The notes: generated by a model from the sequence alone, not told the origin. A stretch of 64,000 bases of DNA from Anaerolineaceae bacterium (GCA_016124855.1 WGMX01000019.1:60241-124240); one strand, 5' to 3'; positions 26,792-39,143 are shown, numbered from the stretch's first letter. A program made the numbers and translations.

Positions 26792-27074
26792 AAGATGCCG
26801 TAATCTGTACTGTTCTGTCCATCTAAAAATAGGAATGATCAAACATTAATGAGTAACCAAGTAACCCATTATTGTTGGCTGCCTCATACAAGATCAAAGT
26901 CACAAAATGAGGGAGAAGGTTGGAGGCAGAAATCCGTCTTAAGCCGCATGAATTATACCCTAAACCATGCTAATTTTTTAGTGGAATCACCTCTACTTTG
27001 CATGAACCAAAACAGGTCTATACTGTGCTTTAGGTGTTGCTTCTCGAATAATGTTTTTAGAAAGGTCAAAACTT

Positions 27075-27977
27075 ATGTTTCGCCGTCGTAACCGCATTCA
27101 AAATGGTGTGGAACTCACCCGCCAGAGTTGGGTGGCTTTACGTGCCAATCCACAGTTGTTGATTTTCCCCGTCATTTCGCTCATCGGTATGATCATTGTC
27201 ACCATCCTGTTTTTCATACCTGTCTCCGCCACCGGCATTTTTGCCGCCCTCAGTGAGCAAAACAGCCGCAGTTCCGGCGACATCAATCAAGCGCTGTTCA
27301 CCATCATCATCTTTCTCTACTACTTCGTGACCTACACCGTCATCATTTTCTCAAACACTGCCTTGGTCGGTGCAGCCTTGAAACTCGCACGCGGCGAAAC
27401 GGCTACCGTTCAGGATGGCATTAACATCGCGCTTTCACGGATGAGTAAAATCTTCGTTTACGCCCTCATCTCCGCCACGGTCGGTATGTTGGCTCGCGCC
27501 GTCCGTGACTCAGGTAACAACTCGCGTAATCTCGTGGGCATGATTATCGCTAATGTGGTTGCGGCCATCATTCAAGGCGCGTGGAATTTGGTGGTGTTCT
27601 TCGCCATTCCCGTGTTGATTGTCGAAGACCTCGGCGTGATTGACTCGCTTAAGCGCAGCGTGGGACTTTTCAAGCAAACATGGGGTGAACAGTTCACCGG
27701 CAGCGTGGCGATTAGCGCCGTTTCCTGCCTCGCCACACTGGCCTTGATGGTGGTCGCGGGCGTCCTCATAACCCTTGCCGTTGCCAGCCAATCAGCCATC
27801 TTAATTGTAGTGACCATAGCGGTCGTGGTCTTGGGCTTTGTATTGCTCAGCCTGATCAGCGGTGCGGTCAACGGCATTTTTCAAGCCTCACTGTATCAAT
27901 ACGCAACCACCGGAGATGCCGGCAAACTAATTGATACGCAGTTAGCACACGATGCCTTCCTCCCCGCTGCCCAATAA
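27075..27977 (+). CDS. Polytopic membrane protein (DUF6159-like)
   Basis: 300 aa from the ATG at 27075, which has an AGAAAGG ribosome binding site 9 bases upstream; the frame opens at 27051. About six hydrophobic segments are visible, for example LLIFPVISLIGMIIVTILFF and an internal VIIFSNTALVGAALKLARGE. The motif RGETATVQDGINIALSRMSKIF and the later WSEQ-like LFKQTWGEQFTGS are typical of this widespread uncharacterised family of six-helix membrane proteins. No enzyme motif is present. The gene is followed after 46 bp by another membrane-protein gene on the same strand. Confidence 0.75.
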   Translation: MFRRRNRIQNGVELTRQSWVALRANPQLLIFPVISLIGMIIVTILFFIPVSATGIFAALSEQNSRSSGDINQALFTIIIFLYYFVTYTVIIFSNTALVGAALKLARGETATVQDGINIALSRMSKIFVYALISATVGMLARAVRDSGNNSRNLVGMIIANVVAAIIQGAWNLVVFFAIPVLIVEDLGVIDSLKRSVGLFKQTWGEQFTGSVAISAVSCLATLALMVVAGVLITLAVASQSAILIVVTIAVVVLGFVLLSLISGAVNGIFQASLYQYATTGDAGKLIDTQLAHDAFLPAAQ

Positions 27978-28023
27978 CGCATGTTAAAATGCAGGGACTA
28001 AATCATTTAGTCTCTGCATAACA

Positions 28024-29385
28024 ATGTCACTTCCCTTACTCAATCTGCTGATTTTTGCCTTTACCTGTTGGTTAGGCTTATATCTGATTGCCCGTGACCA
28101 TACTAAACCTGTACTGGTATATACCGGGCTGGGATTAGTCGGCTATACCCTGAGTCTTGCTTTATATTCATTGACGCGGTTCGACGATGTACCTAAAGAA
28201 TTGCTTCCTCTACAGGCAGTCATCCTTCTCATGCCCGCTCTTTGTTGGTTTGCCGCAGCACTTCATCTGTTGCCGGAAAAAACACTGCCAAATCCAATTT
28301 TGTTCGGTGTGCGCTATGCAATCCCTGTCGTCTTGATGGCTATTTATTATTTGTTTGGCGATATTCTTTATTCGTTCCGTCCTTCAGCCCCTATTGTTTA
28401 TCGACTTTCATCGTATATACCGCTGGGCATTGGTGTCCTTATTCTACTTCTTATGACCATTGGCTTTGTAGCTTATCGCTTGTGGCATGAGCGCAGACGA
28501 CGATTATGGGGGCTGCTATTGACGCTGACCTTATTTTTCACATTAGGTGCTGGGATAATGTTATTACCTAGCGGCATTGTTCCCTTCGATACAGCATTAT
28601 TGATCGTCGGCATTGATTTACTGCTGCTCGACTTCTGTATCGCGGGTCTGGATGCCTTTGATGAAGGGGAGACACTGCTGCCGGATGCCACCTATTCGTT
28701 CATTCGTGCCATGCTCATTGCCTTTATCTTTGGTGGGCAAGTCGCTTTAGCATCCGGCGGACAATATACCTTCTCAATGCTGGCATTACTCTTTGGAGTA
28801 GTAGCTGCTGCCATTGCTTCACAAGTATTTGCCGAGTCCATCCAAAACGGGCTGGATCGACTTGTATTTGCTCGGCTTCCGAGGTTACGCCGTGCCCGTG
28901 CTGAACTCCGAACGGCTGCTAGTCTCTTGCCCCGCACTGCCGATAACGTAAATCTCAACGCCTTGACCGAAGATGAATTCATCCGTCTAACCCGCCGCGC
29001 CCTCAGTCATCTGACCGACCCCGGTAAGTTAGCGGTTTCGCCCCTCATGCATTTACCCATGCTCGATAAGCGTGTAAAGAATGGTCACATGCTGGAACGC
29101 GCCGCCGAACTCAAACTGTTGTTGACTGACAGCATTCAACGCCTCAAGCCCCCCGCTAAAGGCGAATTTGGAACTGCTGATGAATGGCGCTTTTACAATG
29201 TTCTCTATTTTCCCTATGTACTAGGTGTCAAACTGCTGTCGTATAACGACTCCGCTGAGCTTACAGACGACGCCCGCAAAGTCGTGGAATGGTTTCGCGC
29301 CAATGTTCCCGAACGCACCCTCCATAACTGGCAAACCGCCGCTGCCCGCCTGATCGCACAGGATTTACGCGATCAAATGCGTTAA
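28024..29385 (+). CDS. Multi-pass membrane protein of unknown function
   Basis: 453 aa. The first ~270 residues contain about eight hydrophobic segments, in an arrangement like the 7TM sensing modules found at the N-terminus of some kinases. The C-terminal ~180 residues are soluble and helical (RRARAELRTAASLLPR to RLIAQDLRDQMR) and show no kinase, HTH or cyclase motif. It follows the DUF6159-like gene closely and may be co-transcribed. I do not recognise the family; a sensor or scaffold role would be a guess. Confidence 0.6.
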   Translation: MSLPLLNLLIFAFTCWLGLYLIARDHTKPVLVYTGLGLVGYTLSLALYSLTRFDDVPKELLPLQAVILLMPALCWFAAALHLLPEKTLPNPILFGVRYAIPVVLMAIYYLFGDILYSFRPSAPIVYRLSSYIPLGIGVLILLLMTIGFVAYRLWHERRRRLWGLLLTLTLFFTLGAGIMLLPSGIVPFDTALLIVGIDLLLLDFCIAGLDAFDEGETLLPDATYSFIRAMLIAFIFGGQVALASGGQYTFSMLALLFGVVAAAIASQVFAESIQNGLDRLVFARLPRLRRARAELRTAASLLPRTADNVNLNALTEDEFIRLTRRALSHLTDPGKLAVSPLMHLPMLDKRVKNGHMLERAAELKLLLTDSIQRLKPPAKGEFGTADEWRFYNVLYFPYVLGVKLLSYNDSAELTDDARKVVEWFRANVPERTLHNWQTAAARLIAQDLRDQMR

Positions 29386-29502
29386 TTTGGCAGTGGTTGG
29401 CAGTCATTTTCCTTCAAATGGCAGTGAATTATCGCCTATGTTTATAGCCAAGACGCGCTGGTGCTCGTCTCTTTCGACCATAAACATAAGGAGATTTTTC
29501 CA

Positions 29503-29913
29503 ATGGCAGCTCAAACAATCGTTACGAAGTCCAAAAACGGTACAGCTCAATGGGCTGTAGAAGTCGATGGCGTTTTTTGCATCCTTGCCGGTTTGCTGTT
29601 CGTTTTAGATGCCAACGGCGTGAGTAAATTCGTGGGCGCACAGTCCCCCGCTGTCATCACGGGCATGGGCGCATTTACCTTTTTATACGGTGTGGGGCTG
29701 CTCTACGATGTCTTCAAGGGACTGGTCAGTGCGCGGCTGCTGCAAGTGCTGATGACTTTGGATGCGGTTGGGGCGCTCATCAGCATAATCTTTTTAGTGG
29801 CGGTTCCTACCGCCTTGAGCACAGAGGGACGTTGGGTGGTGCTCATTCTTGCGGATGTGATGATCGCCTTTGGTATTTGGAAGTATGTCGGCCTTCGGCG
29901 TCTAACCCGCTAA
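29503..29913 (+). CDS. Small membrane protein, about four helices
   Basis: 136 aa from the ATG at 29503, chosen for its AAGGAG ribosome binding site; an upstream GTG at 29461 is in frame. Hydrophobic stretches include VFCILAGLLFVLDA, GMGAFTFLYGVGLLYDVF, VGALISIIFLVAVPTAL and VVLILADVMIAFGIWKYVGL. This resembles small four-helix integral-membrane proteins of unknown role (DoxX/DUF-type). A clear terminator follows. Confidence 0.6.
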   Translation: MAAQTIVTKSKNGTAQWAVEVDGVFCILAGLLFVLDANGVSKFVGAQSPAVITGMGAFTFLYGVGLLYDVFKGLVSARLLQVLMTLDAVGALISIIFLVAVPTALSTEGRWVVLILADVMIAFGIWKYVGLRRLTR

Positions 29914-29927
29914 GTTGAACAGTTAAC

Positions 29928-29964
29928 AAAAAAGGGCAAACGTAGGAGGATGTTTGCCCTTTTT
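29928..29964 (+). terminator. Bidirectional intrinsic terminator
   Basis: GGGCAAAC and GTTTGCCC arms, with TTTTT after on the plus strand and AAAAAA before, so it works for both converging genes (29913 and 29985). Confidence 0.9.
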
Positions 29965-29984
29965 ATGGTGCTTAAGCCGTTTGC

Positions 29985-31010
29985 CTAGACGCGGTGACAG
30001 GCTGCCCAGTGACCCGGTGTAATCTCTTCCAATACCGGATCAGGATCTTCATGGCATAGACCAAATTCGACCGGGCAGCGCGTGTTAAAGTTGCAGCCGC
30101 GCGGCGGGTGGGCAGGGCTGGGCACATCGCCACCCAGAATGAAACGCTGACGTTTGGCTTCAACCAGCGGATCAGGTACAGGCACAGCCGACAGCAGCGC
30201 TTGTGTATAAGGATGCAGTGGATTGTCGTACAGCTCGTCGGTAGTCGCCAACTCCACAATTTTACCCAGATACATAACTGCTACACGGTCGCAGATGTGG
30301 CGTACCATGCTCAAGTCATGGGCAATGAACAGGTAAGTCAGGTTCAGTTCGTCCTGCAAATCTTCCAGCAAGTTGACGACCTGCGCCTGAATCGACACAT
30401 CCAGCGCTGAAATCGGTTCGTCAGCCACAATGAAGCTCGGCTTGAGAGCCAGCGCGCGCGCGATACCAATACGTTGGCGCTGACCGCCCGAGAATTCATG
30501 CGGATACCGGTTAACGTAATACGGATTTAAACCGACGCGTTCCAACAGAGCCTCAACATATTCCTGTTCTTCTTTTTTATTGGGAATAATGTTGTGGATA
30601 CGCAGTGGTTCCGAAACAATGCGTCCGACCGACATACGGGGATTCAACGATGCAAATGGGTCTTGGAAAATCATCTGCATACGACGGCGCATTCTCCGCA
30701 GCTCTTCGGCTGGCATCGTGCTCAGTTCTTTGCCCTCGAATACCACTGAACCCGAAGTCGGCTTATAAAGTTGGAGGATGGTACGTCCAGTCGTGCTTTT
30801 GCCGCAGCCTGATTCGCCCACTACACCCAGTGTTTCACCCCGATACACATCAAAGCTAACATCATCGACTGCCTTAACCGCGCCGACCTGTCTTTGAAAA
30901 ATAATCCCCGAACTTATCGGGAAATGTTTCTTAAGATTCTTGACGCTCAGCAGTACCTCACGGTCGTCACCCGTGGTTTTGGTTTGGGGTTGAGCGAATG
31001 TACTAACCAT
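29985..31010 (-). CDS. Oligopeptide/dipeptide ABC transporter ATPase, OppF/DppF type
   Basis: 341 aa. It has the Walker [10 protein letters not shown], the ABC signature [15 protein letters not shown], Walker [13 protein letters not shown] and the H-loop IAHDLS. The C-terminal Opp/Dpp extension carries the conserved cysteines in [15 protein letters not shown]. It pairs with the ATPase encoded just upstream, with an 8-bp overlap, to power a peptide (or nickel-type) importer. No permease or binding protein lies next to the pair, so those parts must be elsewhere. Confidence 0.93.
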   Translation of the reverse strand: MVSTFAQPQTKTTGDDREVLLSVKNLKKHFPISSGIIFQRQVGAVKAVDDVSFDVYRGETLGVVGESGCGKSTTGRTILQLYKPTSGSVVFEGKELSTMPAEELRRMRRRMQMIFQDPFASLNPRMSVGRIVSEPLRIHNIIPNKKEEQEYVEALLERVGLNPYYVNRYPHEFSGGQRQRIGIARALALKPSFIVADEPISALDVSIQAQVVNLLEDLQDELNLTYLFIAHDLSMVRHICDRVAVMYLGKIVELATTDELYDNPLHPYTQALLSAVPVPDPLVEAKRQRFILGGDVPSPAHPPRGCNFNTRCPVEFGLCHEDPDPVLEEITPGHWAACHRV

Positions 31011-32031
31011 GTGCAGCTACTCCTTCATTTAACGGTTGACCGGTGCGAACATCGACCCAGCAAGCCTTCAGGTGATCAGGCGCGCTTTCAGGGCCGTTTA
31101 TCAAGGGTGGCATTTCCTCGGTGCAGCGGTCGATGCGGAATGTGCAGCGCGGTGCGAAAGGGCAGCCTTTTGGTTCTTGGCGCATGTCAGGTGGTGAACC
31201 TTCAATTTGTGTCAAGCGCTCTCCGCCAGAGCGTTTGTCATGACGCGGTAAGGACTTGAGCAATCCCAACGTGTAAGGATGGCGTGTATCCTTAAATACA
31301 TCTTTTGATGAACCTCGCTCGACGATGCGTCCACCGTACATAACCTGTACCGTATCCGCTAAACCGGCGACGATGCCCAAATCGTGCGTAATCCAGATCA
31401 TCGCCATGCCGATTTCGTCACGCAGGCGGCGCACCAGATCCAATATTTGCGCCTGAATCGTCACATCGAGCGCTGTGGTTGGTTCGTCAGCGATCAATAA
31501 CTTCGGATTACAGGAAAGGGCCATCGCGATCATAGCACGTTGGCGCATACCACCGGAAAATTGATGTGGATAGTTATTCAAACGTTTGGCCGCGTCCGGT
31601 ATGCCCACCATCGTCAGCAAACTGGCGGCGCGTTCGTTTGCTTCTTTGTCACTCATGCCCAGATGGAGTTTGAGCGCTTCAGTGATTTGAGTGCCTATCG
31701 TCAGTACGGGATTAAGTGAGGTCATCGGGTCTTGGAAGACCATCGCGATTTCCGCGCCGCGTACCGCTCGCATTTCTTCTGGCGTTAACTTGAGCAGGTC
31801 GCGTCCACGAAATAAAACTTCACCGGCTTCAATCTTGCCGGGTGGGCTGGGAATCAAGCCCATAATCGAAAGCACGTGAACACTCTTACCGCTGCCCGAT
31901 TCGCCTACTACCCCCAGCGTTTCGCCTTCATGGAGCTTGTACGATACGCCGTTGACCGCGTAAACCGTACCCTCCTGTGTATGAAATCGTGTGACGAGGT
32001 TTTTGACCTCCATCATGACGGGTTGTGCCAA
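31003..32031 (-). CDS. Oligopeptide/dipeptide ABC transporter ATPase, OppD/DppD type
   Basis: 342 aa. It shows the Walker [10 protein letters not shown], signature [15 protein letters not shown], Walker [14 protein letters not shown]-loop ITHDLG, and the Cys-rich C-terminal region [15 protein letters not shown] of peptide-transporter ATPases. The TTG start is preferred because AGGAGG lies 7 bases upstream. It forms a two-gene unit with the OppF-type gene. Confidence 0.93.
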   Translation of the reverse strand: MAQPVMMEVKNLVTRFHTQEGTVYAVNGVSYKLHEGETLGVVGESGSGKSVHVLSIMGLIPSPPGKIEAGEVLFRGRDLLKLTPEEMRAVRGAEIAMVFQDPMTSLNPVLTIGTQITEALKLHLGMSDKEANERAASLLTMVGIPDAAKRLNNYPHQFSGGMRQRAMIAMALSCNPKLLIADEPTTALDVTIQAQILDLVRRLRDEIGMAMIWITHDLGIVAGLADTVQVMYGGRIVERGSSKDVFKDTRHPYTLGLLKSLPRHDKRSGGERLTQIEGSPPDMRQEPKGCPFAPRCTFRIDRCTEEMPPLINGPESAPDHLKACWVDVRTGQPLNEGVAAHG

Positions 32032-32253
32032 AGTCTAGCCCTCCTACAGTTACAACCATTAAAGGTTTTTTACAAAGAAACGAATGGCTTATTATTCTTC
32101 CGCAAGTCTTACGAAATTGCAAAATTTCTAACCGCCAATGGTTTGCACGCGCATTTGTTACTTTTAACCAAAAGCAAAGGTTCAAAAAAATAATCATGAC
32201 TAAATGTTCTAATCGGTTTAATTTTCGCTTAAACCAAACAGCTGCTTCGAAAT

Positions 32254-33483
32254 TCAACTTTGAACCGTTTTGGGTTCTCTCACCACAAAGAAAGCCGCCA
32301 GTGCGAAAATCACCGTGCATACTAAATAAGGGGCGAGCGGACTTATGTTGTCGTAAATCACACCCAGCGACAGCGGCCCCGCGATGTTCATCAGGCTGGT
32401 GAGCGCGGTCGAAACGCCCATCAGCAGACCAATTTCATTCGGCAGCACCCTATCGGTTGTTAACGTCGTTAAAGTCGGGAAGACAAACGTGCTGCTGGCA
32501 CTGCCCACTAGACAAAAAGCGATAAACAGCCCGATATTAGGGGCGGTAGAAATAAGCATTTGACTGAAAGCTAGCCCTAGCAAACTCACACTTGCCACCT
32601 GCTTCTCTCCGAACCGATTGACCACCCGCTCTACCAGAAATGCCTGTCCGCCAATCACCACAACGCCCGCCAACACCATCAGCAAACCCATTTGCCATGG
32701 CTGCGCTTCAAACGTGCGGATCGCATATAGAGTCTGAATACTGTTGAATCCTTGGAAGGCAAGGTTGAATAGGCACAGGGCAATCAATAGTGTCAAAAGA
32801 TTAGGCTTGCGCACCATTTCGCCAATGGCACTAAACGGGTTCAAGTCATTGAGGCGAATCGGTGATTTTTCCCGGCGTTCTACCGGTAAAGATTCCGGCA
32901 GTAGGAAAAATCCGACGGTCACACTGATGAATGACAGCACAGCCGCTGCGAAGGCCGGCCATTCGATATGCAGTTGACCAAGTGTTGAGCCGATGGCTGG
33001 CCCGACGATCAAGCCGATTCCCCACGCGATTCCGATCAGAGCAAAATTTTTCGGACGTTCTTCCGGTGTAGACACATCAGCGATATAAGCCGAAGCGGTG
33101 GACATATTGCCTGCCGTTATCCCGTCAATCAAGCGCGACAGGAACAGCACCCACAGCGCGCCGCCAACCCCCAAAATGACGTATCCAATTGCCGACCCAA
33201 ACACACTGATGAGTAGAACCGGACGGCGACCATAACGGTCACCCAGTTTGCCCAGCAGCGGTGCGGCGAAAAATTGCGCAGCCGCATAAATTACCGTCAT
33301 CATGGTCACGTCAAGGGCGTTGCTGCTGTATCGGTTAACCATGAAGGCCGCCACCGGAAACAACATCGTTAATCCCACGATGTCCAGCAGCAAAATCATA
33401 AAGATGATCATGAGGGGGAAACGGGAAGTTTTTGGTGCAGTATCGTTCTCTGAAAGCGACAGGTTTTCAGGCGGCGTGGACAA
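32254..33483 (-). CDS. Major facilitator superfamily transporter (TetA/drug-exporter-like)
   Basis: 409 aa with 12 predicted hydrophobic segments. The MFS loop motif between helices 2 and 3 is [14 protein letters not shown], and helix 5 has the antiporter-type [15 protein letters not shown] motif, so it is probably a proton-coupled exporter. The N-terminal soluble leader ([16 protein letters not shown]) is unusual but short. The start codon is TTG and no better start precedes helix 1. Substrate cannot be predicted; it could be a drug or metabolite. Confidence 0.88.
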   Translation of the reverse strand: MSTPPENLSLSENDTAPKTSRFPLMIIFMILLLDIVGLTMLFPVAAFMVNRYSSNALDVTMMTVIYAAAQFFAAPLLGKLGDRYGRRPVLLISVFGSAIGYVILGVGGALWVLFLSRLIDGITAGNMSTASAYIADVSTPEERPKNFALIGIAWGIGLIVGPAIGSTLGQLHIEWPAFAAAVLSFISVTVGFFLLPESLPVERREKSPIRLNDLNPFSAIGEMVRKPNLLTLLIALCLFNLAFQGFNSIQTLYAIRTFEAQPWQMGLLMVLAGVVVIGGQAFLVERVVNRFGEKQVASVSLLGLAFSQMLISTAPNIGLFIAFCLVGSASSTFVFPTLTTLTTDRVLPNEIGLLMGVSTALTSLMNIAGPLSLGVIYDNISPLAPYLVCTVIFALAAFFVVREPKTVQS

Positions 33484-33772
33484 AATGGCTGTTACCTCAT
33501 GGCTGGTTCAACGAGATGAGATTAGACCTCATAGTCAGCCATTTATCCAACATCCTTTATGGGTGCAGCCGTGGTTTCGTATGTTCACGCAAAACCACAG
33601 CTCAAGACATGAGCAACCAGCCGCTCACAACAACAGCGGATTACGATAACCCGCTTTTATAATCACTATTTTGACACGAAAAACCGATTTCCCGCTGACA
33701 AACTGACCAGCATTCATCGCATTTCTCGTGTCAGATAATGTCCTCTACTTGAGGGAATATAATGTTGTGCAA

Positions 33773-34270
33773 TCAGTAAACGGCAACTTGCGGAGTAGCG
33801 TTCAACATGCCCGTCAATAACCGCTCCATCGCCATCGTGTGGCTGCATACCCCGCGGCTCTTGAAGAAATCACAATCGCAGTGCCATTTGTGATCAGTAA
33901 AGCCGAAGTGGTGTTCGCTGTTTTCTCCATGAAAGACCGCTTCAAAAGATTGGAATTGGATACGATCTTTTTCGTGGACATAGCGGTTGGCTTTTTCGAC
34001 ATCGCTGACGACATTTTGGCCGGGCGCGTACGGAAGCGGGTCACGTTTGAGCATCGGGCGGAACAGCTTTTCCATCGCCATAACGTGCGGGCAAATATGC
34101 TGCGAATGAAATCCGGGGCAGGTGCATAACCAGCCGTTTTCGCCTAAGGTGATAACATAATCGCTGTTGCTGCCACGAAATTGGGCGTCGAAGGTCTTAA
34201 AGGTAATGCGTTCTGGTTCTTCGGCGTAACGGCGGGCTTTTTCTATTTTACCGATCATTCCGTAATCCAT
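33773..34270 (-). CDS. Small protein with two SWIM zinc-finger motifs
   Basis: 165 aa. Two CxC-x(n)-CxH motifs are visible: CTCPGFHSQHICPH (about 49-62) and CDCDFFKSRGVCSH (about 130-143). Each follows a KANRYVHEKDRI- or KARRYAEEPERI-type sequence, so the protein is an internal duplication of one ~80-residue unit. SWIM fingers bind nucleic acid or protein partners. Most SWIM proteins carry a helicase or transposase domain; none is present here. Start ATG has an AAAGGGGA site. Function unknown. Confidence 0.75.
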   Translation of the reverse strand: MDYGMIGKIEKARRYAEEPERITFKTFDAQFRGSNSDYVITLGENGWLCTCPGFHSQHICPHVMAMEKLFRPMLKRDPLPYAPGQNVVSDVEKANRYVHEKDRIQFQSFEAVFHGENSEHHFGFTDHKWHCDCDFFKSRGVCSHTMAMERLLTGMLNATPQVAVY

Positions 34271-34509
34271 AGCTGGGTCCCCTTTGTTAAGTTACACTCA
34301 CTTGGGAAAATAAAAACGCGCGGCTCGTATCGAAACGAAACCGCGCGTTGGGCTTCCAATGGGATTAAAGATTCAATTATTGGCTTTGAAACACGCATAG
34401 GTTCACGACCTCTGTATCTGGCCAATATTATATAAAGTTTAAGCCACAATATAGGACTTGTCAACAAACCTCAATCATTGTTTAAACTTAATTCAAGGGA
34501 GCAAAAATT

Positions 34510-35022
34510 ATGGGCGCAGAAGATCATCGACAAAAAGCGGGTAAAGGTTCGGTCACTGTGGCGATTGTCACCGTCAGTGATACGCGCACGCCCGAAACCG
34601 ACCAAAACCGGCACTACATCGAAAAACGAATGAGTGAATTGGGCCATAATGTAGCTGCCTATCGTCTCATTAAGGACGAACCGGATCAAGTGGCGGCGGT
34701 CATCGAAGAATTAACGTCCATGCCCGGAGTCCAGCTTGTTCTGTTCAACGGTGGGACGGGCATCAGCCCGCGCGATACGACTTATGATGTGGTCAGCAAA
34801 TACCTCGAAAAAACCCTGCCCGGATTTGGTGAACTTTTTCGCATGTTGAGCTTTCACGAAGTGGGAGCGGCGGCAATGTTCAGTCGGGCGACTGCCGGTG
34901 TCTATCGTGGAACACTGGTCTTTTCGATGCCCGGAAGCCCCAATGCTGTGCAAGTCGCGCTCGAAAAGCTCATTATCCCTGAAATTAACCATCTGGCATG
35001 GGAAATCGCGCGCAAAGGATAA
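34510..35022 (+). CDS. moaB: MoaB/MogA-family molybdenum cofactor protein
   Basis: 170 aa, normal for MoaB/MogA. The molybdopterin-binding fold signatures are [33 protein letters not shown] (metal and nucleotide-binding loop) and the C-terminal [21 protein letters not shown]. It adenylates molybdopterin before metal insertion, or is a paralog of that activity. It stands alone; no other Mo-cofactor gene is in the window. Symbol reflects best family match. Confidence 0.9.
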   Translation: MGAEDHRQKAGKGSVTVAIVTVSDTRTPETDQNRHYIEKRMSELGHNVAAYRLIKDEPDQVAAVIEELTSMPGVQLVLFNGGTGISPRDTTYDVVSKYLEKTLPGFGELFRMLSFHEVGAAAMFSRATAGVYRGTLVFSMPGSPNAVQVALEKLIIPEINHLAWEIARKG

Positions 35023-35034
35023 TAATGGTAGCCG

Positions 35035-35721
35035 CTAGAAAACTCTGTCCAGAAATTGCCGTACGAGAGGATGTCCAAACCGACCGATATTTTTCGCAAC
35101 CATCCATGCAGTTTGCTGGCTGGAATTCAACATTTTTTCCTTAACCGTTATTCTGGGTTGGTTTGGCGAAACCACCATTACCGCATTATCGACGTAACCC
35201 ACACCATAATTTTGGATGACACCCGATTCCACGGGTCGATAGGTGATAGGTGGCAGTAAAGTGACAATCTGATAGGTCTGATTTTGAAAGAGAATGGCAG
35301 CTTTGTTGTGTGGTATTCGGACGCGTAGGCGGCCAAGTTCAGCGCCTAAATAGGCTGACCAAATGTGGATTGATTCAGGATCGTCAATTTCGCCGTCTAA
35401 AGTTCGCATTAGGCGTGATCTGAAGTAGCTTTCAAAGTGGTATAGCCGCGCGATAGCATCTAGAAGATGTTGGCTGGCTTTTAAGATGGCTTGTAAAGCG
35501 GCATCCGAATCGGGACAGGTGCCGACAAGGTAGCCCTCAAAGCCAGTACCTTCTTCAAAATAAGGATTGGTTTTTTTGCGTACCGTTTCCCATGCCAGAT
35601 AGCTTCTTTCTATGTGACTTTTGGTGGACAAATCGTTTGGGTGGATGTCATGAATACCAAATTGAACGAAGAGAGATTGACCAAAAGGTACTGGTTTTTC
35701 AACATTCTCAATATGAACCAT
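35035..35721 (-). CDS. Hypothetical protein, 228 aa
   Basis: A soluble protein with no signal peptide or membrane segment and no motif I recognise. The middle (~60-110) is helical with aromatic residues (LLDAIARLYHFESYFRS). The C-terminal half has beta-like segments (KAAILFQNQTYQIVTLLP, NAVMVVSPNQPRITV). It is convergent with the moaB-type gene, 12 bp between the stops. Codon use and composition match neighbours, so I consider it real. Confidence 0.5.
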   Translation of the reverse strand: MVHIENVEKPVPFGQSLFVQFGIHDIHPNDLSTKSHIERSYLAWETVRKKTNPYFEEGTGFEGYLVGTCPDSDAALQAILKASQHLLDAIARLYHFESYFRSRLMRTLDGEIDDPESIHIWSAYLGAELGRLRVRIPHNKAAILFQNQTYQIVTLLPPITYRPVESGVIQNYGVGYVDNAVMVVSPNQPRITVKEKMLNSSQQTAWMVAKNIGRFGHPLVRQFLDRVF

Positions 35722-35951
35722 TTTGTATCCGAGCAGCCGTTATTGTTTGATTCAGAGCTGTCCTCAAGCGGTAACATCAATTGTGTGTTCAGTAATTATT
35801 GTATGCTTGAAACGCTGCTGTTCAACGAGATAGTCGCCCTATATTTATCGTGTCAGACATCATGATTGGTGACCGGCTTGGTTAGTTAGCATGAAAGTAA
35901 ATCTAATCCGAATGGTGATCAAGTACTTCACGTTTCAGAAAAGAGAATCTT

Positions 35952-36494
35952 ATGGCACGAGTGGCTTTGATGACGGTTGGATTGCTCCTTGAATCGGTCG
36001 ATCATCCGCTAATGCAAGATTTTGTGGATGCAAGTGAACCGATATTTGCAGCCGCCAACGTGAATTCGGGATTTATTGAACGGTCATTATGGCCTGAACC
36101 GGATTCTTCACCGGATTGGGGTGAGGCGCTCGTGCCTAAGGTTTTTCAGGGAGAGTTAAACGCCGAAAATCGGAACGCGCCTATTCTTTCACTGTGGAAA
36201 GATTTGGAGGCTGCCTATGCTTTTGCCTACAGCGGCCTTCACGCCAAGGCTCTACGTCACCGCAGAGAGTGGTTTATGCCGCACGATTTTCCCGGCTATG
36301 TATTGTGGTGGGTGGACGACAACCACATTCCGCGGTGGAGCGAAGCCGATCGCCGTTACGAAATATTATGTCAAAAGGGCGCATCTCCCAATGCCTTCGA
36401 CTTCAAACATCCTTATAATGCGCATGGGCAGCTCGTACAACTAGATCGTGAAATGGTTCAGCAGTATATGGAACAACCCAACTCAAAATCCTGA
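35952..36494 (+). CDS. DUF3291-family protein
   Basis: 180 aa. It matches the pattern of DUF3291: an N-terminal LLESVDHPLMQDFVDASEPI helix, LWKDLEAAYAFAYSGLHAKALRHRREWF in the middle, YVLWWVDDNHIPRWSEADRRYEIL, and a final SPNAFDFKHPYNAHG. The family has a ferredoxin-like dimeric fold related to antibiotic-biosynthesis monooxygenases and has no proven reaction. It has an AGAGAA ribosome binding site. Monocistronic as far as can be seen. Confidence 0.8.
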   Translation: MARVALMTVGLLLESVDHPLMQDFVDASEPIFAAANVNSGFIERSLWPEPDSSPDWGEALVPKVFQGELNAENRNAPILSLWKDLEAAYAFAYSGLHAKALRHRREWFMPHDFPGYVLWWVDDNHIPRWSEADRRYEILCQKGASPNAFDFKHPYNAHGQLVQLDREMVQQYMEQPNSKS

Positions 36495-36721
36495 CCAATG
36501 TTGCGCTTCATCCACGAGTTATAACTGGGTTCTTACTCTATCCGCCGTTCATTACCATCATAACCGCCCCCGCAAAGGTTGGAAAACTCGAACGGAAAAG
36601 GCTGTACAAAAATGAACTTTTGTTCTACAATTAAAGATAGAGTCTCCCTTGGTAGCATTCCACCATAGGGTTATTGACTATTTAATGGGGTAAACAAGGG
36701 TTGAAATTCCGGCTTCGATGA

Positions 36722-36801
36722 CTTGTGTTTTCGTAGGAGAGGCATACACGCCGTCCCTCGCCTTGTGTTTTCGTAGGGACGGCATACATGCCGTCCGTCG
36801 C
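36722..36801. repeat. Tandem pair of 40-bp units from the GTAGGGACGG palindrome family
   Basis: Two adjacent 40-bp units (36722-36761 and 36762-36801) start CTTGTGTTTTCGTAGG and contain GGCATACA-C/T-GCCGTCC. I count 5 mismatches between them. Each half-folds as a hairpin. Confidence 0.85.
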
Positions 36802-37110
36802 CTATTACCATTCCAATTAGTAAATCGCCATTAGCCCCTAGCGCGGCAGCGTAATACGTTTCTTAGTACCGGACATCGCTATTTAGGGAGGGGATGAGAA
36901 CGTCCACCACTGAATGGTGTCCTTGCATCTTAGAAATAAGCTAAGCTGCAATTACAGCAGCAGCAGAGGTAAATTGCATAGCGGTGGCACGAGCCGGACA
37001 TTCCGCCGCAAAAGCGTCATTTCAGCGAAACGAGCCAAACCACCCGCTGCACAAAATTGTCAAATCAGCGGTTTTTCCCCTGTTTCCCGCCAGACATTTC
37101 GGCGGCTTTA

Positions 37111-37136
37111 TTGCACAATTTGCGCAAATTGTGCAA
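37111..37136. repeat. Perfect 26-bp palindrome
   Basis: TTGCACAATTTGC followed by its exact reverse complement. It sits 42 bp after the MerR-F1 beta stop. It has no T-run, so an operator or protein-binding site is as likely as an RNA hairpin. Confidence 0.9.
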
Positions 37137-37141
37137 ATATT

Positions 37142-37164
37142 GGGGTTTACAGTCGGTAAACCCC
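37142..37164 (-). terminator. Hairpin after the MerR-F1 beta gene
   Basis: GGGGTTTAC and GTAAACCCC arms around a 5-base loop, 14 bp after the stop at 37178 on the minus strand. The following T content on that strand is low, so strength is uncertain. Confidence 0.55.
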
Positions 37165-37177
37165 TGAAACTATCACC

Positions 37178-39003
<1,826 letters not shown>

Positions 39004-39143
39004 TTTACATTATGCACCAAAGCGTTTGCCTGTGCCTTATTTCACATACTTTACAACCCTCAAGCAGGTTGAGAGTCAAGGGGTTGGATCAAAATTGGTG
39101 GCGAATAGGCTATAATTGGGGGAATTAGTGTAAGGACTCTGCT

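Larger units (their letters stand above)
36495..37177. other. Long intergenic region with tandem repeat and perfect palindrome
   Basis: 683 bp between the DUF3291 gene and the 3' end of the MerR-F1 beta gene. No convincing ORF. It contains a 40-bp tandem repeat of the palindrome family (36722-36801), a 26-bp perfect palindrome (37111-37136) and a terminator hairpin (37142-37164). Confidence 0.6.

Noticed and set aside
36914..37159. Plus-strand ORFs of 65-81 codons
   Set aside because: They run through the palindrome and hairpin and have no ribosome binding site or protein-like composition.
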